Assembly (NCBI RefSeq): GCF_036323735.1
Contig: NC_086024.1
Location: forward strand, 76,023,924-76,087,923
DNA: 64,000 nucleotides
DNA from: Rattus norvegicus
Taxonomy: Eukaryota > Chordata > Mammalia > Rodentia > Muridae
Reading direction: 5' to 3'
Positions within the stretch are counted from its first letter, which is position 1, and each line of letters begins with the position of its first letter. Below the pieces are notes generated by a model that was given only the letters and a program-made list of their open reading frames with translations, ran no database searches and had not been told where the DNA came from. This document shows, in pieces, positions 55,472 to 64,000 of this stretch. The position numbers and the translations under genes were made by a program.

Positions 55472-56606
55472 AGTTATTATTTTTAAACATTTGGTTAATA
55501 TATACAGAGAGTACCCGAGGCTCACATTTTGTTTCCTTTTCCTTTCTCTTTTTTAAAGGTATCGTTACTCCGAGCCTTTATTTTCAAGCAAAGAGACAGG
55601 AAGAGGGAAGGAAAACTGACATGTTTTATGAGCTTGAACCATGGAACTGTTAACAAGAAATAGAAGCAATTATTAGCAGTGATCTTGTTAGCAAAAGATG
55701 CCAATGAACTTCGTGGAGAAGTAAGCTCCCACAATCCCATGCATGACTCCTTCATTTGGCAGATTGCTTTACAGAGAATAGTGGGTACGATGCTATTTAT
55801 ATGAAAATGGATATTGTAATGCACCTACAGGAGCCTTATTGCAAAGACAGGGAAACACAACAGTCGTTCTGAAGTCACACTGCTCCCTAAGCACTCTGAC
55901 ACTGAGCCTGATTCCCCAGAGCTCAGCATTTGCTGTCTGGATGCACAGTGCCAGAGGGGACGGGTGCATCCACACAACACATCTGCTTAGGGCTGGTGTG
56001 GTATTGCCAGAGCGTGTACTAGGTAGAATGGTGAAGATTCTGGCATTTATCTCCCCGGAGCAGGACTTCAGGGAGTATTCTGGAAGAATACCCATCAGGA
56101 AGGCCCAGCACTGTTAGCTGGTTGTTACATCTCTTGATCTTTTCTCCTTTTCTTTGCTGGTTTTGTCAAACATTTCTGAACTCTACAGGCCTAACAAATA
56201 AAGCCACAGTTCTGTGATTACACACTCTCCCCTCAACTCCTTTACCAAAACTGAGGACTAACAACTCCCTTTCCTTTATCCTAAAGGCAGGTGTGTACGC
56301 AGAGGACTGTGAGTGAACTCCTGAAGGGGCACAGATTGAGCCAACAGCCTGGTCCTGCAAGTGCCCATAGCTGTGGCGCATGGTGGCACTGGGAGAGCTC
56401 TGCTCTACATGCTGATTCGAGGACTGGGGTCCTCATGCCTGGCAGAGCTACCCAGCTAAAATAGAATAATGAGCTCAAAATGCAAACCCAATATATGATT
56501 TTAAATTTCCAAGTAGCAACATTTTAAAAGCAAAAATAAATAGGTAACATTAATTTTAGCAGCATTTTAAAATCATTTCTCCAAAATCATTTTAATATGT
56601 AATTAA
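55472..56606. other. Unique intronic sequence
   Basis: No repeat recognised. Complementary overlapping frames (55793-56117) are shadows of each other without family features. Confidence 0.4.
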
Positions 56607-56829
56607 GGGGAGCTAGAAAAAATGGCTCAGAGGTTATGAGCACTGGCTGCTCTTCTAGAGGACCTGAGTTGAATTCCTAGCGTCCACATGATGACTCATA
56701 ACCGTCTATAACTCTAGTTCTAGTGTGGATGCCCTCTTCTGGCGTCCACATGTGCCAGGCACTCATATGGCACACAGACACATGTGCACGCAAAACACTC
56801 ATACACATATAAAATAAAAATAAAAATTT
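56607..56829 (+). mobile_element. B2 SINE, full length
   Basis: GGGGAGCTAGAAAAAATGGCTCAGAGG, GAGCACTGGCTGCTCTTCTAGAGGACCTGAG, CATGATGACTCATAACCGTCTATAACTC and tail ACATATAAAATAAAAATAAAAATTT. Flanks TTTAATATGTAATT and TTTAATACAATT are a possible, imperfect target-site duplication. Confidence 0.93.
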
Positions 56830-58029
56830 AATACAATTGATACAAAATTATTGCTAAGCTATTTTAAGCACATTTGTTCGTATGAAATCATAAGCACTGT
56901 GTGTGTGTTTTACAGTCCTGGTCTAGGTACCTTTCACGTGCACCCATATTGGACAGTGCCAATCTGGAGGTTCGTTTCTAAGCCCTTAGGACTCTTCTTA
57001 TCTGGGTTTTCTGAGTAGAGGCAACATACCAGGAAGCATCCCAAAGTCCCAAGTCATTGAGCATCCCAAAACAGTCTTCACGGATTAGGCCTGATCCCGA
57101 CATATATCACTCTGCCCACATTCCGCTGGCTACTCACGCAGCCATCGTTCCCCACATACCCATCTAGGGCACTTGGGAAATGCAGATGAGCCCAGAAGAA
57201 AGTAGGTTTGTTGAGCACATGGGAAAGTCTCCACATTTTACACTTTAGGAAGCTATGCCCTAGCAGAATAAGTGATGGGCCAGTTAATGGGATAATGTAA
57301 ACAGAATGCACATCCTTACTCTCTAGAGTGATGATTCTTCCATGAGGCAGCTTCCCCTCTCCTGTCCTTTGTTTCTTCCTTGCCCCTCCCTCCATTTGCC
57401 CATGCAAACACAGTTCCTGCAGTAAACCCAATGTCTTCAATATTTTATTGCGTTGGCTCTCACTTAATGACTGTATCCTATTACTGCTGTTTTAGCGAAT
57501 GTCAGGCAGCCTAGTGTAAGGAAGAAAATGGGCTCCATCGGTAAGTGTTCCAACTTCCAGAAGCATTGTAAGCACCACATTATCATTTTGAGTGGACCTC
57601 CTCCTCCAAGCTGAAAAATCCCCATTCACAGAATGAGGCCTGTTAAGGTTGCCATCGAACCATTTCAATCAATGAATAAATTGCATCCTCCGTTCCAATG
57701 ATCAGTCTGTTTGATTGAAGGTTTTGCTTTTTAAAAGTGCTTGGAAGACAAGGGTGCTTTTAACCGTGACATTACTGAAGAGCTTAGGCGGACCGCTGTG
57801 CTTCACAGGTTGAAGATGCTTTAGTCAGAGAAATGAAGTAATGCTCCTTAAAGGAAGGGCGTGGCAACAGGTGTTGGTGCCTGGTGGATTTCTGATTAGA
57901 ACACTAGAAACCACCAAGGGTTGCTTTCACTAGAGAAAAGGAAGTTTTACCACTACCATTCTGCTGTAATTGGGCCATATCAAAATTAGTTTGGAGTTTT
58001 GTTGTTGCTTAATATTTTTAGATTTAAAA
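56830..58029. other. Unique intronic sequence with TALE-type motifs
   Basis: No repeat recognised. Near 57665-57722 two TALE/PBX-like cores (CAATCAATGA and TTTGATTGAAGG) sit about 45 bp apart in inverted orientation. A minus-strand 120-codon frame (57078-57440) has no family resemblance. Confidence 0.4.
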
Positions 58030-58260
58030 CATATTCACGGGTGTGAAAATTTTAAATATACAGAGAGATAAACAATGCAGGGTACCATGCATCCACCAAT
58101 TGGACCTTTGGCTAGTTTCTTTTCCCAGTAAACGCCTACACGGAGGTACTTAGCCTTGCTGCTTGTGAATCCTTCTAGAGTTTGTATTGCCATATAGTGA
58201 TGTGGATTCTTGTTTTTCTCTCATTTTATTTTGTATGTACTGCTTTAAAACTGACTTCCT
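58030..58260 (-). mobile_element. Ancient L1 3'-end fragment, antisense, part 1
   Basis: AAAATTTTAAATATACAGAGAG, GGTACCATGCATCCACCAATTGG, TTTCCCAGTAAACGCC and GTGAATCCTTCTAGAGTTTG follow the antisense pattern of mammalian-wide L1 3' ends. Other pieces at about 59050-59260 and 59865-60330 appear to continue it. Confidence 0.5.
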
Positions 58261-58434
58261 TTCCCCCCACTTAATCAGGTTTTATTAAACATCAGAGCCA
58301 AACTGCTACAGTCTTAACACGAAAAGGTTGCAAAGTGTTTGCAGTATGATTGCTGTGCTGTATGGATATACAGCTAAAATCATTCCCTTGATTGTCTAGT
58401 AACAGTATATTTCCATGATTAAAAGTAGCCTCTA

Positions 58435-59023
58435 CAAAGATTAAAACAGAGACTGAAGGAACACCCATTCAGAGCCTGCCCCACATATGACCCATACATA
58501 TACAGCCACCCAATTAGAGAAGATGGACGAAGCAAAGAAGTGCAGACCGACAGGAACCGGATGTAGATCGCTCCTGAGAGACACAGCCAGAATACAGCAA
58601 ATACAGAGGCGAATGCCAGCAGCAAACCACTGAACTGAGAATAGGCCCCCGTTAAAGGAATCAGAGAAAGAACTGGAAGAGCTTGAAGGGGCTCGAGACC
58701 CCAAAAGTACAACAATGTCAAGCAACCAGAGCTTCCAGGGACTAAGCCACTACCTAAAGACTATACATGGACTGACCCTGGACTCTGACCCCATAGGTAG
58801 CAATGAATATCCTAGTAAGAGCACCAGTGGAAGGGGAAGCCCTGGGTCCTGCTAAGACTGAACCCCCAGTGAACTAGACTATGGGGGGAGGGCGGCAATG
58901 GGGGGAGGGTTGGGAGGGGAACACCCATAAGGAAAGGGAGGGGGAGGGGGATGTTTTCCCGGAAACCTGGAAAGGGAATAACACTTGAAATGTATATAAG
59001 AAATACTCAAGTTAATAAAAAAA
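58435..59023 (+). mobile_element. Young rat L1 3' end, 5'-truncated, with 14-bp target-site duplication
   Basis: Exact duplications AAAAGTAGCCTCTA lie at 58421-58434 and 59024-59037. The insert (about 590 bp) is L1 3' UTR in sense orientation. It includes CAGGAACCGGATGTAGATCG, CCAGCAGCAAACCACTGAACTG, a G-rich polypurine tract (58882-58951), GGAAACCTGGAAAGGG and a TTAATAAAAAAAAAAA tail. The perfect duplication and clean tail indicate recent, probably rat-lineage, insertion. No ORF2 coding part is retained. Confidence 0.95.
58882..58951 (+). other. G-rich polypurine, G-quadruplex-prone
   Basis: Many runs of three or more G within 70 bp (GGGGGGAGGG, GGGGGGAGGGTTGGGAGGGG, GGGAGGGGGAGGGGG). This is the known G-rich segment of murine L1 3' UTRs and fits the four-run G-quadruplex pattern repeatedly. 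Confidence 0.85.
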
Positions 59024-59049
59024 AAAAGTAGCCTCTATATAATAACCGT

Positions 59050-59260
59050 AAGTTATATTATTTTAAACTATTGTATCACACTTTGCTTTTTACTTTTTCT
59101 ATTGCATACCAGTTTAACTTTAAAATATTGCCTTGTATTATAAAAATAGAAGTTCAAAATATTTCTAGAAAGACATATATTTCCAAAATTAAGCCTATAG
59201 TTTTGTGCTTCCTGTGGAATGCAATTCAATATATTTAGTTTAGAAAGACCCTTTTTATAT
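59050..59260 (-). mobile_element. Ancient L1 3'-end fragment, antisense, part 2
   Basis: TGCTTTTTACTTTTTCTATTGC...TAAAATATTGCC resembles the antisense old-L1 3' end order (CTTGCTTTTTTCACTTAACAATAT). Weakly supported alone; position between parts 1 and 3 adds support. Confidence 0.35.
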
Positions 59261-59272
59261 CTCCTGCTAAGA

Positions 59273-59456
59273 CAGTGGTTCTCACCCTTCCTGATGCTGC
59301 AGCCCTTGAATACAGTGTCTCATGTTGTGGTGACCCCCTACCATAAAATTGTTTTATTATTACTTCAAAACTGTAATTTTGCTGTTTTGAACTGTAACAT
59401 AAATGTCTGATATGTGACCCACAAGGGAATTACAACCCACAGGTTGAGAAACACTT
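59273..59456 (+). mobile_element. URR1-like hAT DNA transposon
   Basis: Starts CAGTGGTTCTCACCC and ends CAGGTTGAGAAACACTT. Internal CCTTGAATACAGTGTCTCATGTTGTGGTGACCCCC, CCATAAAATTG and GTCTGATATGTGACCC match the 36963 copy. Likely 8-bp target-site duplications TGCTAAGA (59265-59272) and TTCTAAGT (59457-59464), 6 of 8 matching, fit the hAT superfamily. Confidence 0.88.
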
Positions 59457-59559
59457 TTCTAAGTGATATAAAAAGTAATATTATATAAAATAGAGATATT
59501 TTGTAAAACCCAAATACACAAAGGAAATTTTAAATTATGAAACACATATTAGGACAGAG

Positions 59560-59795
59560 AGCTTTTAGATAATTATTTTTTAATTTTTTGTAATTATAGT
59601 ATAATTAAATCATTTCCCCCTCTCCTCTTTCCCCCTCTTAATCCTATCATGTATCCCTCCTTGGTCTTTTTCTCATTCATAGCCTTTTTTTATTAGTTGC
59701 TGTTACATGTGGATATATATATATATATATACATATATACACATACATACATATATATACATATATACATATATATGTATTCCTAGGTATAACAC
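59560..59795 (-). mobile_element. Lx-type L1 3' end, antisense, with (TA)n/(CATA)n
   Basis: TTTTTAATTTTTTGTAATTATAG, ATCATTTCCCCCTCTCC, TCATGTATCCCTCCTTGGTC and TCATTCATAGCCTTTTTTTATTAGTTGCTGTTACATG match the antisense rodent L1 3' end, followed by TATATA/CATACATA repeats (59714-59778). Confidence 0.7.
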
Positions 59796-59864
59796 ACTCT
59801 GCTTTCTAAACTTATCATGAAGAGGTTGCCATTTTATAGCATAAAAAGTTTTCTTATAATCATT

Positions 59865-60330
59865 ATTTTTATCTGTATAGTATTCAAATAAATATATCAT
59901 ATTAATGGATATTTAGTGCATTACCATGAACATTATACATAGATTTGCATGTAAGAAATTTCACAAAGGTATGAATATATTGAACACTTAAATTCTCAGA
60001 GGTAGGATTGCTATTCAGTATATACATGTATTTGAAATTTAACAGAAGCAGCCAAATTGTACCCCACTTGTTAAACTAATTTGCTATCCAACCGTAAGTG
60101 CTGATCAATGCCCATTTCCTCTACCTTTAGCAATAATTTCCATGATCGCCAAGTATCTCTCTTTCAGTAGCTCTAGGTTTTAGGTCAAGTCTAGTCTTTC
60201 CTATGCAATTTTTCTAAATCATATTTACATACCTTTTATTTTTTATTCAATATTTTGATCCATTGGGACTTTGTAAGGTGTATATTCAATCTGACTTATC
60301 AGTTGCCGTGTTTCCCCCACTGATTTGAGA
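59865..60330 (-). mobile_element. Ancient L1 3'-end fragment, antisense, part 3
   Basis: TGTATAGTATTCAAATAAATATATCATATTAATGGATATTTAG, GTAGGATTGCTATTCAG, GCAGCCAAATTGTACCCCAC and GATCCATTGGGACTTTG parallel the antisense mammalian L1 3' end (GCATAGTATTCCATTGTATGG, ATTGCTGGGTC, GCCAAATTGCCCTCC). Confidence 0.55.
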
Positions 60331-60949
60331 TGTCACACATCAAATCCCCACGTGTGTTTGAATACACTTCTGGACTCAGCCTGTTTTCTGTGTTAGCATC
60401 AGTGTGGCTTCCTGGAGCGGACTCTAATGTTTGCTAAGCTGCCTTACCGGCCTCTTCTCTTTCAGATTTCCCTGGCTGTTCTTCATTGTTCATTTCATAT
60501 TAAAATCAAACCATTTCCTATTGTTACCCAACTGTCTTCCTAAAGGCAAAACTGCTCATTTTTGACACTGCATAGGGAAACTGGCTGTTTCGCCGATGTA
60601 CAGTTTTGCTGTGTAAGACCATGTGCTTTTAGGAAATTCTTCAGTAGTGTTTCCTGCCTCTGGCTTCCAGTGCTCCTTTTATTTGTAGGACCGACCAGAC
60701 ATTTTAGCCTTGCTGCTTGTTGGTGGGAGAGTCTCTACCTTCTTTTAAGGAGCTTGTTATTTATTTGTGACAACTTGATTTCTAGACATTTATTATTATT
60801 TTTGTCGTGCTATCTAATATTATTGGTTTGCTGGAGTTTTTGATTCTTACTTTTTCCCAGCCATGGAATCTTATTCTTACACAATGGGAGCCTTCACCTT
60901 CCCTTTATAAGACCTGCCATTCTGGTCGCACTAACTTTTGTTAGCTTAC
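60331..60949. other. Unique intronic sequence
   Basis: A 93-codon plus-strand frame (60562-60843), rich in Leu/Phe because of T-rich sequence, has no family signature. Nothing else recognised. Confidence 0.4.
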
Positions 60950-61105
60950 TGTGATAATTAATCTTGATTGAGACTTGATTGGATTAAAAATATCTAGGAG
61001 GTTGTCGAATGTCTCTGTGAAGGTTTCTCAGGCACTATTCATTAGGAGACCTCCGATGTCACCCCTAGATCAGTCCCTTGATGGAACTGTAACATGAGGG
61101 TATTA
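60950..61105 (+). mobile_element. MLT/MaLR-like LTR fragment
   Basis: GTGATAATTAATCTTGATTGAGACTTGATTGG, AAAAATATCTAGGAGG, TCTCTGTGAAGGTTTCTCAGGC and TTAGGAGACCTCCGATGTC resemble the start of a widespread mammalian LTR-type repeat (GTCAACTTGATTGG, ATCTAGGAGAC). Confidence 0.55.
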
Positions 61106-61149
61106 CTTGGAGGGTAGAAAATGTCAGACATGGAGTCCAGATTCCTTGG

Positions 61150-61258
61150 AGCTAGAATCCCAGATGCCTATTAGCTTCCATGTCAGAGCTGGGAACTGAA
61201 CCAGGATCCTTTGAGAGAACAGCCACTGCTTCTAACCACTGGCTGTTCTCTGCCCCCC
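61150..61258 (-). mobile_element. B2/B3 SINE fragment, antisense
   Basis: TCAGAGCTGGGAACTGAACCAGGATCCTTTGAGAGAACAGCCACTGCTTCTAACCACTGGCTGTTCTCTGCCCCC is the antisense head half of a B2/B3 SINE. Confidence 0.7.
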
Positions 61259-64000
61259 TGATTAAGTTTTGTCTGAACTTTTCAACTTTTTTCTTCTTTT
61301 CCTTTTTCTTTGCAATGATCTTGATGTTATTTCCTGTTGAAAAACAATTTATTGAAGTTTTAAAATTCCATCCGCCCTGGGCCATTTGTGTGATATAAAT
61401 TTGTTTTCTGACTCATCATGGACTGTACAAATGGACTGAGAGACACAGTTAAAAATGGCAGTCCCTGCCTATGTCCAGTCCAAGTCTTATGCAAGGGAGG
61501 AGGTGGCCCCAGGACACCAAAGTTTCCAAAGTGGTCAGAACTGGATTCTGCCTGGCACGGAAGCGAGTAGAGTCCTGCTGCTGAGACTCTGTATCTCTGG
61601 CTGTTTATAGTGTTTCAGGGAGGTGGGTTGCTCTAGCCCGGTGTCAGTTTACATTTGCTGTACGTTACTTGAAGCCTTTTATATTCCTGTTGAAGCTGCC
61701 TCTCCCGGAAATCTCTGTCATTCCACAAACCCCGCTGCCGCCTCTGCTCACAGCTGACCTCCTGCAGTTTGAAAAACAGAATGTATTCTGGTTACATTTA
61801 AAGTAAGTTTTGGGATGAGGTCCTGGCCAAGGATTTGGCTCTAGTTATCTTTTCCCACAGATTAAAGAGGAGGGGCTTACGAAAAGCCTCCCTGCTGTTT
61901 TCTGTCTCTGTGCTTCTGACCTTCCGAACTGGGCAAGCCTTTCTGTAGCGTATCATTATCCCCTCCTGGTCTTTAAATGCTGGATTTTTGTGTATATGCT
62001 GAGGAACAAAGAAGCAGGCAAAAATCCATTAATTTCTATCTTTTTTGAAAAAATATTCCATGTTTCTTATAAATTATAATATAAAAATAAATGCATACTG
62101 ATACAAAAGCCAAACGGAACATCAACAACATGACGCACATATAATCTCTTTCCCTATGAATATGCTGGTATATTTTCTTTGTCTTTTTGGCTCACATGAT
62201 TGTCTTGGCTTTTGTTCTAAAATTTATATAGCCTGTTTAATAAATCCCAGACTCTATCTGGGCCAGTCCTTTTAAGCTATGAAGAACGGATACTATCAAA
62301 ATTACTTTACCTTTTCTAATATCACATAATGTCAGAATGCCAGTTTCAGGAAAGCATTGGTCAGCCCCAGTTCAAGGAAATTGCTGATCAAGTGGCCAAT
62401 AAAATCAATCATCAGTGGATGAATCCCAATAGGCATATTAGTACTGTGTGCTCCTGGGGTCATTGATGGCTTTGACATTAGTGACCTTTGGGAAGAAGGA
62501 GGAAAAAGATCCCTCTGGGCCAAATCACTCTGAGCTGTTCTCTCCCAGCCTGGGAGGGAGATAGCCTTTGACCTTTGTGTGATCTTCACAGAAGCACACC
62601 GCCCTGATGCACTGTAAGTGGACAGACAAAGCAGCATGGACGCACAGAATCCTTTTACCAGCAGCACTAGGTTTTCTGTAGGCGTTCCTTTTTGTCATCA
62701 CTGCTCTCTCTGGTTAGCTAGTCCTTTCTGGCCTAGATCTCCCCACACTTAAGGCTTCTCTCAGCCTTGCCTCTGCCTTCCAGGCACTCTGCACAAAGAC
62801 TCAATGCCGTTCTGAAGATATGGTCTTTTCTGAAGGATCTTCTATAGTTTCCTTGGTTGCACTCTGTGCAGAAATTATTTAAGTGCTGTCTCCCTGCGAT
62901 TACAGATGTCCCTGTGTCTAATTCCTCTACCGAACCTTTCGTTCAGCTTTCACAAACCCGAGGGCACGCTTCAAATGGTCAGCACAGTCATCTTCTGCTC
63001 TTTGCCATCAAGTTTCCCCCGCCTTAAAAAACGCCAGTTGTGCTCCCTCCTATTCGGAAGTCAACTAGAACATCCCACTTTGCTTCAGAAGTAGGCGAAG
63101 TCTATTACAGATAAATAATGGAAGCCATTTTGCCTTGTGACCATCTCAGCCATGCTTTCCTTACCCATATTCCCAGCATCCCTTGCTCTGCTGCCGTTTT
63201 CATTTTGTGTCTGTAATTTTATTATGTCTGTTTCCTGTCAGTACATTTGCACACATCTGAATTTTCACCAGACCATCACAAGACGGTTTCTGTCTACAGT
63301 GAATAAGGATTGGGCCGAGCACATGGTTTAGGGCATGAGGGGCAGAGTGCATTAATCATGAATGAAATATTGAATGAATCCAGGTTCAGATGTTGTCTGA
63401 GCTAGCTCAGAGCTCATTTATCGATCCTGCCATTTCTTTTGTGTGTATTCTAAAAAAAAAACCCACCTATTGTTTGAAAGGAACAGAATTCTCAGTGTGC
63501 AACGAGGGAGAAGAAAGTTCTTCTCCAGGTTTATAGTCAATCTAACTAAGCAATGGGTTATGAAATGGCATTTTAGATAAAATTAATCTAATGTATAAGC
63601 AGTACATTGATTCTGAATTTGTCACTTAGCTTGTAACAGATTTCAAAAGCAAAGTGTAATGTCCTTTGAGGAGGTTGAATCGCTGTTACGGGATTATTTG
63701 AATAGACCCTTCATCCTCCATTTTGGCAGGTCACTGGAGTATTAACAATGGATGGCTGCTGTGCCTGGCGGTCAGATATGTTATTCTTATCCACTTTTAT
63801 TTCCCAAAGGAGCCTCTGGAAAAGGGCAAAGAGGGTAGATTTAAAACCACATTATTGGAATTCAATACCTTTCATCTTGTTTTGTGTGTCTGGGGCTTGC
63901 CAAAGAGTGGTACTAATATGGAGAGACAGCCAAGCATGGCAAAGCAGAGCTTCTTAAGTAAGATATAGCTGGGTTCTGTGTTTTAATGTAGGTTTCAGAG
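61259..64000. other. Unique intronic sequence to the window end (about 2.7 kb)
   Basis: No interspersed repeat recognised. A 111-codon minus-strand frame (62332-62667) starts with a hydrophobic stretch but resembles no family I know. Other frames are short. The expected next Akap6 exon is not present, and the window ends inside the intron. Confidence 0.45.

Larger units (their letters stand above)
766..64000 (+). other. Akap6: Akap6 intron following the first coding exon (continues beyond the window)
   Basis: Everything after the donor is consistent with one long intron. A search by eye through the supplied reading frames for the expected continuation (protein beginning DICED) found nothing. 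The content is unique sequence broken by SINEs, LINE fragments, LTRs, DNA transposons and simple repeats listed separately. Unannotated alternative exons, enhancers or intronic ncRNAs cannot be excluded from sequence alone. Confidence 0.8.

Noticed and set aside
58419..58725. Two about 100-codon minus-strand frames
   Set aside because: Antisense to the young L1 3' UTR; known non-coding repeat sequence.
62332..62667. 111-codon minus-strand frame with signal-like N-terminus
   Set aside because: No recognised domain; a length of this order is expected by chance in 64 kb on six frames.

Overview
This is mammalian, intron-dominated DNA, and the repeats point to a murid rodent, almost certainly rat. 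The evidence is two clean ID elements (the tRNA-Ala/BC1-type SINE expanded in Rattus), B1, B2/B3 and B4 SINEs, a 5'-truncated rat-type LINE-1 3' end with an intact target-site duplication, old rodent (Lx-type) L1 3' ends, MaLR-like LTRs, URR1-like hAT elements and many long CA/GT, CT, GATA and GGAA microsatellites. No prokaryotic gene organisation, CRISPR array or phage is present.

I can support only one protein-coding segment. An exon at 402-765 (+) carries the start codon and first 110 codons of Akap6 (mAKAP, A-kinase anchoring protein 6). It has a good polypyrimidine tract and AG acceptor, an in-frame stop 18 nt before the ATG, a GTAAG donor and a phase-0 junction. The rest of the window (766-64000) reads as part of the intron that follows. 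I found no second Akap6 exon and no convincing independent gene, processed pseudogene or structured ncRNA gene.

Layout. 0.4-0.8 kb: exon. 0.8-8.6 kb: unique intron with an antisense LTR, an ID element, a roughly 930-bp compound CA tract, a B2 with exact 13-bp target-site duplication and a solo LTR. 9.6-11.5 kb: a complete LTR-internal-LTR element of about 1.9 kb. 15-20 kb: an ID beside a 171-bp pure pyrimidine tract, MIR, antisense L1, B1/B3 and a facing B4 pair with complementary CA and GT microsatellites. 22-29 kb: an interrupted antisense L1, an L1 ORF2 remnant, a rodent L1 3' end, B1 plus a GATA array, and B2/B3/B4 SINEs. 29.3-37 kb: the least repeat-rich part, with a locally CpG-dense block near 29.4-30.0 kb. 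37-56 kb: URR1, microsatellites, LTR and SINE remnants, two copies of an unassigned repeat, an L1 endonuclease-region remnant and a 32-bp minisatellite. 56-61 kb: a stack of transposons inside apparent ancient L1 sequence. 61-64 kb: mostly unique.

Repeat family names come from recognising consensus features by eye, without RepeatMasker. Boundaries without a named target-site duplication are approximate. If the window holds unexplored biology, the best candidates are the B4 inverted repeat (19.08-19.80 kb), the CpG-retaining block (29.42-30.01 kb) and the repeat-poor stretch (32.0-36.9 kb). I see no clear evidence of a wholly new system.
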